Assembly (NCBI RefSeq): GCF_000621965.1
Contig: NZ_JHWX01000007.1
Span: 62,001 to 126,000, forward strand
Source of the DNA: Methanobrevibacter wolinii SH
GTDB lineage: Archaea; Methanobacteriota; Methanobacteria; Methanobacteriales; Methanobacteriaceae
Direction: 5' to 3'
DNA: 64,000 nt
Part shown: piece by piece, positions 57,330-64,000 of the stretch
How positions within the stretch are numbered: the first letter of the stretch is position 1
Layout: every line of letters begins with the position of its first letter
Program-made: the position numbers and the translations under genes
The notes under the pieces: model-generated
Told to the model about the DNA's origin: nothing
Seen by the model: the letters and a program-made list of their open reading frames with translations, nothing else
Database searches by the model: none

Positions 57330-58226
57330 TTAATTTGAATTATTTTTTCGTGAGGATTTTTTAATTTTTTCATGATAGAAATAATTTACCACTATTGGAT
57401 CATCATTAAATGGTCTTTTTATAGAATCATCATTAATTAAATACAGTAAATCTTCTTTTCTACAGTACTGTTTTATTTGATTATCTAATTTTACCCAATA
57501 TGATTTATCTTTTTTATTATATATTTGCTGATATAATTCTTCATATTGTGGATAATTCTGTTTAATATAATTTAGTATAACTTTTTTATAGTCTCCTCTT
57601 AAATTAAGGTTTTCTAACCATATAAGATTACAATATTTTCTGGTTTTTTCTATTATACTAGGTATATCAGTGATTTCTGGAAATATAGGTGAAATAAAAC
57701 ATGTTGTTCTTACTCCTTCTTTATGGAATTTTTTCATTGCTTTTATTCTTCTAGATATACTTACTGCCTTATCCATGTCCTGCTGAAAAGTATCATCTAA
57801 AGTATTTATTGACCATGATACTCTTGAATTTGGAAATGATTTGATTAAATCAAGATCTCTTAGTACAAGGTCGGATTTTGTTGCAATACTTATTTCAACA
57901 TTTACTCCTTCTAGTTGTTCTAGTAATGATTTTGTTCTTTCATATTTTTCTTCTGCCTTTTGGTAGGGATCTGTTACTGATCCTATGAATATTGATTTTC
58001 CATCATATTTATTTGGGTTTCGTATTTTTGGCCAATATTTAATATCTAAAAATTCTCCCCATTTCTCGTCATGTTTTGTGAATCTTTTCATAAATGTTGC
58101 ATAACAGTACTTACATGCATGCAAACATCCTATATAAGGATTTATTGAATAGTCACCTACTGGTAAATTAGATTTAGTAAAAATACTTTTTACTTCTTTT
58201 TTATTTATTTGTATTTCATTAGACAT
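57330..58226 (-). CDS. SPL-family radical SAM protein
   Basis: A 298-residue radical SAM enzyme of the spore-photoproduct-lyase-like group (Rv2578c type). The iron-sulfur triad is in NPYIGCLHACKYCYATFMKR (about 30-49), followed by FIGSVTDPYQKAE and SWSINTLDD. True spore lyases repair DNA thymine lesions; the substrate of this branch is unknown. ATG 58226 is used, as the upstream TTG has no ribosome site. It converges on tldD with a 90-bp spacer. Confidence 0.86.
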   Translation of the reverse strand: MSNEIQINKKEVKSIFTKSNLPVGDYSINPYIGCLHACKYCYATFMKRFTKHDEKWGEFLDIKYWPKIRNPNKYDGKSIFIGSVTDPYQKAEEKYERTKSLLEQLEGVNVEISIATKSDLVLRDLDLIKSFPNSRVSWSINTLDDTFQQDMDKAVSISRRIKAMKKFHKEGVRTTCFISPIFPEITDIPSIIEKTRKYCNLIWLENLNLRGDYKKVILNYIKQNYPQYEELYQQIYNKKDKSYWVKLDNQIKQYCRKEDLLYLINDDSIKRPFNDDPIVVNYFYHEKIKKSSRKNNSN

Positions 58227-58448
58227 TTTAATCAAATTTTTATTTTTTTAATATATTTTACTAATTAAAGTTCATATAATTTATTTGTATCATTTACATA
58301 TCTAAAAATTTCTAAAATGATTTTTTAAAACATCTGAAGGTAAATTTCTCCTAAGAATTTAAATCTAGAAAATAAGTTTAATAATAAGATTTAGAAAGGA
58401 TTAAAATTAATCCCTTTCTTGAAATATGTTTAAAATTATAATTTTTTT

Positions 58449-58555
58449 GGGTTTATTAAATTCCTATTTTTTATAAAAATTTAAACAATGATTAATGCTT
58501 TAAAATCAATTTTAAAAAAATTTATTCAAAAGATTTTGATAATTTCAACAAAGCC
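58449..58555 (-). mobile_element. MITE-like element, copy 3
   Basis: 107 bp in the opposite orientation (GGGTTTATTAAATTCCTA at the left, TTTCAACAAAGCC at the right). The flanks are a perfect 8-bp duplication ATTTTTTT (58441-58448 and 58556-58563). It lies in a 0.9-kb spacer upstream of the SPL and AMMECR1 genes. Confidence 0.88.
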
Positions 58556-58640
58556 ATTTTTTTATTAAAATAAATAAGAACTAGAAAACATTGAAATATT
58601 AAACCTAATCTTAATAAAACATGAAATAATATTAATAATA

Positions 58641-58746
58641 GAGTCTGTTGAAATTTTAATTCTTTATAAATAATTTAAATAGTATTAATACTTGAAAATT
58701 AAGTTTAAAGAACTTTATTCTAAAATTAGAAATATTTAAACAAAAT
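58641..58746 (-). mobile_element. MITE-like element, decayed copy
   Basis: GAGTCTGTTGAAATTTTAAT, then TTAATACTTGAAAATTAAGT and ACTTTATTCTAAAATT align with the full 107-bp element in order, ending near TTTAAACAAAATA. Many substitutions and no clear target duplication point to an old insertion, 85 bp from copy 3. The rest of 58227-59143 is featureless. Confidence 0.6.
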
Positions 58747-59143
58747 ATTATTTCTACATAAAATTATATCCTAAAAAACAAGAAAAGCATAATAATTATT
58801 AATATTACAGTTAAGATTCAGAATTTTTGAAACATTGATTTCTTTAATTTCCATAGATTCAAATATTGTTTATTAATATTTTATAATAATACAATTAAAA
58901 AATTAGTAATAAATAATTAAATTATAAAAAATATATTAAAAATCATAGGATTTTAAAAATATAAATAGTATAAACATTTAAAATTATTTTAAATAGTAAT
59001 TAATTCTATGGAAAATTTAATTTAATTATAAAAATTAAATAAAATTATAATTCGTCTTAATATTTTTAAGTTCATTAATTAATAAAAGTTAAAAAACCTA
59101 AATAGGATTTTTATTAATTATTAAAAAAATTTTAGGTGATAAA

Positions 59144-59713
59144 ATGGTATTAACTAAAGAAGATGGCCAATATCTTATAGATGTTGCTAGAGAAGCTATT
59201 GAACTATATTTAGATAACAGAATTAAAATTAGTGTACCAAAAGATTGTCCGAAATATTTATTTGAAAAATTAGGAGTCTTTGTAACATTAAACAAAAATA
59301 ATAATTTAAGAGGATGTATTGGTTATCCAGAACCAGTTATGCCACTTATTGAAGCTACTATTAATTCTGCAATATCTGCTGCCGTTTCTGATTATAGGTT
59401 CCCCATTGTAAGAACCAGTGAACTTCCAGATATTAGGATTGAACTTACTGTTTTAACAAAACCAGAACTTATTGAAGTAGATAATCCTCATGATTATCCA
59501 AGTAAAATTACAATTGGAGAAGATGGCTTAATAATTGAAGAAGGTTATTCTAAAGGATTACTCCTTCCACAAGTTGCAACTGAAAATAATATGGATGAAG
59601 AAGAATTTCTATCTCATACTTGCTTAAAAGCAGGTCTTTCACCAAATGCATGGTTTAGTGAAGATGTAGAAATATATAAATTCCAAGGACAAATATTTGA
59701 TGAAATTATTTAA
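59144..59713 (+). CDS. AMMECR1 family protein
   Basis: A 189-residue protein of the AMMECR1 family, conserved from archaea to man, molecular role unknown. The family signature LRGCIGYPEPVMPLIEATI (about 62-80) is intact, followed by DYRFPIVRTSELPDIRIELTVLT and LLLPQVATENNMDEEEFLSHTC. AGGTGATAAA precedes the ATG. Past its stop, TAAAATATTTTATAGA recurs three times up to about 59810. Confidence 0.93.
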   Translation: MVLTKEDGQYLIDVAREAIELYLDNRIKISVPKDCPKYLFEKLGVFVTLNKNNNLRGCIGYPEPVMPLIEATINSAISAAVSDYRFPIVRTSELPDIRIELTVLTKPELIEVDNPHDYPSKITIGEDGLIIEEGYSKGLLLPQVATENNMDEEEFLSHTCLKAGLSPNAWFSEDVEIYKFQGQIFDEII

Positions 59714-59896
59714 AATATTTTATAGATTCAACTATAAAATAACTAAAATATTTTATAGACAAAAGCTACTATAAAATACTAAATAAATAACTAAAATATT
59801 TTATAGACAAATAATATAGAATACTTAAATTATTTTATAAATTATAAATTAAAAATTTATAAAAACTTATTTTACAATTTTTAATTAGTGATATAT

Positions 59897-60931
59897 ATGA
59901 TGATACCAACAATACCAACAGTTGATGAAATCTTAGATAAAGGTTTCTCAAGAGGAAAAAAAGCAGCAGATATGAAAAGATCTGAAAGAATGCCTAAACA
60001 TATTAAAGGAAAAAGGGTTGAAGAAGTAAGAGTTACAACTGCTTGTCAAGTAATTAAAGATAAATTAAAAATGATAATTGACCGTACCCCAGAAATTGAA
60101 GAGTTACCTGTTTTTTATCAGGATTATATTGATATTACAGTAGGTGTAGATGCACTTAAACAATCTTTAGGTGCAGTTAACTGGGCTTATGGAATTATTG
60201 CCCAATTAGAAGAACAATACAGACAAAAAATTAGAAGATCTGCACCAGATAGAGCAAGCAAATTAAGAAAACAAGCATATGGTAGAATTTCATCAGTAAT
60301 TAAGAAAATCTCTAAAGACCTTGATTTTTTAGATTATGCAAAATCTAGATTAAGAAATATGCCAACAATCAATTTTGATGCAAAAACTGTTGTAATTGCA
60401 GGATTTCCAAATGTAGGTAAATCTACATTACTTAGACAATTAACTAGTGCAGAACCAGAAGTTGCAAACTATCCATTTACAACTAAAGGTATTCAAATAG
60501 GCCATATTGAAAGACATTGGAATGATATTCAGATTATAGATACTCCAGGATTACTTGATAGACCTATAAGTGATATGAATGATATTGAATTAAATGCTAT
60601 TGTAGCACTTGAAGATTTAGCTGATACAATATTATTTATTTTTGATAGTTCAGAAACTTGTGGTTATTATCTTGAAAACCAATATAAATTATATACAGAA
60701 ATTAAAAGAATTTTTGACATACCATTTATTCCACTATTTAATAAAATAGACATTACAGAATATGAAAACAAAGGTGAAAACTATGAATATATTAAAGGAT
60801 TTATTGATAAAACAGAAGATCCATTAATAATATCTGCTTATGAAGGAGATGGTATAGATAAAATACTTGAAAAATTTGATAGTATTGAAAAAATACCTCG
60901 TGATGAAGAGGAAGATGATGATTACTATTAA
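59897..60931 (+). CDS. NOG1-type GTPase
   Basis: GTPase related to eukaryotic NOG1, which acts in 60S ribosome maturation; the archaeal form probably assists large-subunit assembly. It has a helical N-terminal NOG1 domain, then G1 GFPNVGKST (about 170-178), the switch region YPFTTKGIQIG, G3 DTPGLLDRP and G4 NKID (about 297-300). The C-terminal end is acidic (PRDEEEDDDYY). At 344 residues it lacks the eukaryotic extension. The GTG at 59888 is part of the ribosome site (AGTGAT); ATG 59897 or 59900 is the start. Confidence 0.93.
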   Translation: MMIPTIPTVDEILDKGFSRGKKAADMKRSERMPKHIKGKRVEEVRVTTACQVIKDKLKMIIDRTPEIEELPVFYQDYIDITVGVDALKQSLGAVNWAYGIIAQLEEQYRQKIRRSAPDRASKLRKQAYGRISSVIKKISKDLDFLDYAKSRLRNMPTINFDAKTVVIAGFPNVGKSTLLRQLTSAEPEVANYPFTTKGIQIGHIERHWNDIQIIDTPGLLDRPISDMNDIELNAIVALEDLADTILFIFDSSETCGYYLENQYKLYTEIKRIFDIPFIPLFNKIDITEYENKGENYEYIKGFIDKTEDPLIISAYEGDGIDKILEKFDSIEKIPRDEEEDDDYY

Positions 60932-61072
60932 ATTTTAAAATTTAATTTTTTACTTATTTTAATAAAAAATAAGCCAAAAAATAATTCTATAAAAAAATAA
61001 GCCCAAATAAAATAAATATTCTATAAAAAAATAATTTTTACTTATTTTAATAAAAAATCTTAAAATATTATT

Positions 61073-61305
61073 TAAAAAACAACTATTTTTAAAAGATTAA
61101 AAAAATATACTTTGCAATTACTGATTTAAAAAACGAGTTTGTTGAATTCCTATTTTTTATAAAAATTTAAACAATAATTAATGCTTGAAAATCCATTTTA
61201 AGAAAATTTATTCAAAAAAATTTTGAGGATTTCAACAAAGCCTAAAAAACAACTATTTTTAAAAGATTAAAAAAATATACTTTACATTTACTGATTTAAA
61301 AAAAC
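61073..61305. repeat. 54-bp tandem duplication split by a MITE
   Basis: A unit starting TAAAAAACAACTATTTTTAA and ending ACTGATT occurs at 61073-61134 and again at 61243-61305. Removing the MITE and one 8-bp TAAAAAAC restores a simple head-to-tail duplication of 54-bp period. The copies differ at a few bases (CTTTGCAATTAC against CTTTACATTTAC). Confidence 0.9.
61135..61242 (-). mobile_element. MITE-like element, copy 4
   Basis: 108 bp, GAGTTTGTTGAATTCCTA to GGATTTCAACAAAGCC. The perfect 8-bp target duplication TAAAAAAC lies at 61127-61134 and 61243-61250. The target is exactly the junction of a 54-bp tandem duplication, so the element arrived after that duplication. Confidence 0.9.
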
Positions 61306-61438
61306 TATAAAATTAAAATACTTATTTTTATAAATTTATATAAAAAAATACTCATTTTAAAAACAATAATAAAAAATATAAAAATAAAATTGTAAAATAT
61401 TAAAAAAAATAGTAAAGTATTAATAAAAAAAGAATAGA

Positions 61439-61482
61439 TTTATACATATTTAAGATATAGTTTATATTATATTAAAGGAGGA
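61439..61482 (+). promoter_or_regulatory. TATA box and ribosome site of hsp20
   Basis: TTTATACAT (61439-61447) is followed by a short leader with GGAGGA at 61477-61482, seven bases ahead of the ATG. No inverted repeat typical of a heat-shock regulator was recognised. Confidence 0.5.
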
Positions 61483-61488
61483 ATAATC

Positions 61489-61995
61489 ATGGACAGTTAT
61501 GATTACTCAAGAAGTAAGGAAAGAGCACAGAAAGCAGCAGATGACATTGTAGATAGTGTAAAATCTGCAGGAAAAGAACTTGATAATATAATTAGAGACT
61601 ACAGAGATACATCTATATCCAAAATAAAAGTAGATTTACTTGAAGATGAAGAAAACTACTATATAAAAGCAGATATTCCTGGAGCTTCTAAAGATTCAGT
61701 AAATGTAACTATAGAAGAACAAAATGTTATTATTACTTGTGAATTCCAATCTTTTGAAGATGAACTTAAAGAAATTGCAGCAGATATAGCAAAAGAAGAA
61801 GATAAAAAAGAAGAAGACGAAGAAAAAGAACTTAAATACTTAATTCAAGGAAGAATCACAGGTAAAGCAAAAAGAATAATCCCATTATCTAAAAAAATAA
61901 AAACAAAAGAAAGTAAAGCAAAATACAAAAAAGGTACAGTTACTTTAACCATACCTAAAGTAAAACCTAAAGCATATAATGTTACAGTTGAATAA
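61489..61995 (+). CDS. Small heat shock protein, Hsp20 family
   Basis: ATP-independent holdase chaperone, 168 residues. The alpha-crystallin domain starts at KVDLLEDEENYYIKADIPGA (about 46-65) and ends with KAKYKKGTVTLTIPKVKPKA. A long acidic/lysine insertion (residues about 93-120, with runs such as KEEDKKEEDEEKE) interrupts it between strands, longer than in typical archaeal Hsp20. The C-terminal I-X-I tail motif is not evident. The N-terminal arm is charged and helical. A strong ribosome site suggests high expression. Confidence 0.9.
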   Translation: MDSYDYSRSKERAQKAADDIVDSVKSAGKELDNIIRDYRDTSISKIKVDLLEDEENYYIKADIPGASKDSVNVTIEEQNVIITCEFQSFEDELKEIAADIAKEEDKKEEDEEKELKYLIQGRITGKAKRIIPLSKKIKTKESKAKYKKGTVTLTIPKVKPKAYNVTVE

Positions 61996-62328
61996 ATATT
62001 CAACTATTTTTTTTAAATTTTTTAAACTATCTAAAACTTATTTTATTTAAAATTTAAACCCATTTTTAAAATATAAACAGAATATACTTTTAAATTAATA
62101 ATTTCAAAACTATTTTTATATACTATTTTTTATAAAAATTATACAATTTATTTTAGTTTTTTTAAAAATAAGATAAAAGCTTAGAAAATTAAAAAAAACT
62201 CTTAAAAAGACTAAACTAAAAAACCATAAATAAAAACTAAAAAAACTAAAAAACTATGAATAAAAAAAAACTAAAAAAAGACCAAATTAAGAAAAAAAAT
62301 AAAAAAAGTAAAATTAGAAATTATAAAA
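61996..62328. other. Convergent A+T-rich spacer
   Basis: This lies between the 3' ends of hsp20 and the SIS gene. A T-run directly follows the hsp20 stop (TATTTTTTTTAAATTTTTTAA). CTAAAAAACTATGAATAAAA-like strings recur near 62215-62265. No gene is seen. Confidence 0.45.
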
Positions 62329-63351
62329 TTAATCATATCTTACTTTTCCAATATGTCTAGTACTACCGGGATCTTCTCCATTATAGTGAGCTAAATAATA
62401 TATAAACCATTCAAGTGGTATAACAAATACAAATGGTGATAATAATTTATTAAAGTCATCACCAACATAGTCAGATAATTTATATAAAATCACTTTCATT
62501 TTAAGGTTTTCTGCAAAATTAATTGCTTTTTCTGTAATTTCATCAACCTCAAATCCAGAATATAAAAATACTATTGGAACATCTTCTTCAGCCCTTTCAA
62601 TAAGACCATGTCTAAACTCTGATGCATATACTGGACAAGCGTGTTTAATTGCACCTTCCATAAACATAGTCATAGCTAATTTATATGAAAGACCAAAATT
62701 AGGTCCAGCACCTAAACAATAGAATAAATCTTCATCTTTATATTCTTTAGCTAATTTTTCACTATCATCAATTGTTGATTTAAGAAGTTTATCATATAAG
62801 TCAGGAATAGCTATTAATTGATTAAGTAATTCATCTTTATCTTCATAATCAGAAGCTTTAAACAAGATTTGATATAAACAAGCAAGTTGAGTAACATATG
62901 TTTTAGTACCTAAAATAGCTGTTTCACGATCTCCTCTTGTAATAATTGGATATTTAGATTCTTTAACCATTGAACTTTCAGGTTCATTAGTGATTGCTAC
63001 TGTATCAATACCATATTCGTTAGCCCTTTTAAGAGCAGATAAAGTATCTCCTGTTTCACCAGATTGTGAAGTAAAAATAGCTATAGAATTTTCACCTTTT
63101 ATTAATTTTTTATTGTAATAAAATTCAAATCCAGTAAAAACCCTAACAGTTAATGTTGAAACCATTTCCAAAGCATCTCTAACTGAATAACATGTAGAAA
63201 TAGAACTTCCACAACCAATTAAATAAATATTATCACATTTTTCTACAAGTGATGAAACTTTATTCATCTGATCCATTTCAGTTTCAAATGTTTTTCTCAA
63301 TGCATCAGGTTGTTCCATTATTTCATCATACATTTTATATTCCATAAGCAT
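62329..63351 (-). CDS. SIS-domain sugar-phosphate isomerase-like protein
   Basis: A 340-residue protein with two SIS domains, like the isomerase half of glucosamine-6-phosphate synthase but with no glutaminase half. Motifs are IYLIGCGSSISTCYSVRDAL (about 43-62), IFTSQSGETGDTLSAL (about 92-107), and a C-terminal tail DPGSTRHIGKVRYD in the place of GlmS's NPDKPRNLSKSVT-like end. It could isomerise or deaminate an amino-sugar phosphate; the exact substrate is open. Monocistronic. Confidence 0.85.
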   Translation of the reverse strand: MLMEYKMYDEIMEQPDALRKTFETEMDQMNKVSSLVEKCDNIYLIGCGSSISTCYSVRDALEMVSTLTVRVFTGFEFYYNKKLIKGENSIAIFTSQSGETGDTLSALKRANEYGIDTVAITNEPESSMVKESKYPIITRGDRETAILGTKTYVTQLACLYQILFKASDYEDKDELLNQLIAIPDLYDKLLKSTIDDSEKLAKEYKDEDLFYCLGAGPNFGLSYKLAMTMFMEGAIKHACPVYASEFRHGLIERAEEDVPIVFLYSGFEVDEITEKAINFAENLKMKVILYKLSDYVGDDFNKLLSPFVFVIPLEWFIYYLAHYNGEDPGSTRHIGKVRYD

Positions 63352-63818
63352 CCCTAAAATATGATTTATTTTTAAAAAATGAATTTTTATAAAAAAAATA
63401 AATAAGTTTTATTTTAATTTACTTTATTATATTATAAAATATTTTATAATTAATAATATAAATAATTTTTTTAAAGCTATTTAAATAATAGTTAAAAAGT
63501 ATAAAATAAATAATTTTATCAAAGTTTATTTATAAACAAAATAAAAACACAAACAAAAAACTATTTACAAAAAACTAAAAACACAATAAAAAAAATATCT
63601 ACAAACCAACCAAAAACACAATAAAAGATTAACTAAATAAAATTAAAAAAACTATTTACAAACAAACCCAAAAACCAAACAAAATAAAATAAAAAAAATT
63701 ATTTACAAACAAACCCAAAAAACAATAAAATCTTAACTAAATAAAATTAAAAAAAATATATAAAAATTAATTAATAAAAATCAATAAATAATCAAATAAG
63801 AATTTAAAGGTTGATAAT
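63352..63818. repeat. Spacer with A/C-rich imperfect tandem repeats
   Basis: TATTTACAAACAAACCCAAAAA occurs near 63652 and 63700, and TTAACTAAATAAAATTAAAAAA near 63628 and 63732, giving two interleaved imperfect units of 50-100 bp. The plus strand is nearly G-free from 63530 to 63770. It carries the promoters of the SIS and DUF447 genes, with no clear TATA box. Confidence 0.55.
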
Positions 63819-64000
63819 ATGGACATTGATATTAGTTTAGTTGGAATGGAAAAAGGAAGTCAGTATGAAACTATAATAACTAGTTTATGTGATGATGGTA
63901 GTAAAAATGCTGCTCCTTTTGGAACCATTGCATATAGTAAAGATGAATTAATGTTTCGTATTTTTAAAACAAGTCTTACTGCATCAAATATTTATAATAG
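63819..64000 (+). CDS. DUF447 family protein (5' part)
   Basis: The first 60 codons of a gene that runs out of the window. The translation (MDIDISLVGMEKGSQYETII, TSLCDDGSKNAAPFGTIAYS, then FRIFKTSLTASNIYN) matches the N terminus of DUF447 proteins, archaeal FMN-binding split-barrel-like proteins of unknown role. The pattern YETIITS...NAAPFG is the family core. AGGTTGATAAT precedes the ATG. Confidence 0.85.
   Translation, partial: MDIDISLVGMEKGSQYETIITSLCDDGSKNAAPFGTIAYSKDELMFRIFKTSLTASNIYN

Noticed and set aside
55871-58226. Peptide natural product cluster (TldD plus radical SAM)
   Set aside because: TldD and a radical SAM enzyme are neighbours but convergent, the radical SAM protein is of the SPL type without SPASM features, and no precursor peptide is visible. 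TldD is a housekeeping gene in methanogens.

Overview
The window is a piece of an archaeal chromosome, almost certainly from the order Methanobacteriales (Methanosphaera or Methanobrevibacter group). The genes point there: an archaeal histone, RFAP synthase (methanopterin), MfnD and MfnF (methanofuran), a homoaconitase small subunit of the coenzyme B type, CarS and a Tes-like radical SAM enzyme (archaeal lipids), archaeal SecD/SecF, RibL, Elp3, NOG1 and e-MtaB. Base composition is extremely A+T-rich, above all between genes. Promoters are archaeal (TATA boxes with purine-rich BREs), and ribosome sites are of the GGAGG or GGTGAT type. A moaC gene is present; as I recall, Methanosphaera stadtmanae lacks molybdopterin synthesis, which would favour Methanobrevibacter or another Methanosphaera species. 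Genus is inference.

Layout. 1-15 kb: shikimate kinase, SppA, a small thioredoxin, CbiD, a GT4 glycosyltransferase, Thi4, MoaC, a Ski2-type helicase, small DUF308, DUF2098 and PRC-barrel proteins, Elp3 and DeoC. 15-16 kb: a tRNA-Val/tRNA-Phe operon and the histone gene, both with strong TATA boxes. 16-27 kb: e-MtaB, a zinc-finger protein, the homoaconitase small subunit, a cation/proton antiporter behind a fluoride riboswitch, two tandem RFAP synthase paralogs, and a Tes-like enzyme divergent from CarS. 28-33 kb: MfnF, MfnD, WecB and TruA. 33-40 kb: a five-gene peptide/nickel-type ABC importer with an array of paired operators upstream, and a divergent GNAT gene. 40-46 kb: a P1B-type ATPase with its DUF6110 partner, then SecF-SecD. 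46-54 kb: flavodoxin, ArgC, RibL, HisA, PyrI, a ribbon-helix-helix protein, an FeS/FAD oxidoreductase and a secreted four-Cys protein. 55-64 kb: TldD, an SPL-type radical SAM enzyme, AMMECR1, NOG1, Hsp20, a SIS protein and the start of a DUF447 gene.

Most genes are single housekeeping units separated by unusually long A+T-rich spacers. The spacers hold most of the unexplained structure. There is a family of about 107-bp MITE-like elements with terminal inverted repeats: four well-kept copies with 8-bp target duplications, plus three decayed ones. More than ten unrelated intergenic sequences are tandemly duplicated with a period of about 41-55 bp. Four 39-bp operators of the form GTAWTAC-N25-GTAWTAC lie in front of the ABC importer. 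A fluoride riboswitch has a possible terminator and anti-aptamer segment behind it. Palindromes sit on the core promoters of the thioredoxin, secFD, RHH and P-type ATPase genes.

There is no CRISPR array, no rRNA, no transposase gene and no prophage. The best candidates for something undescribed are the N25-spaced operator array and the MITE family.
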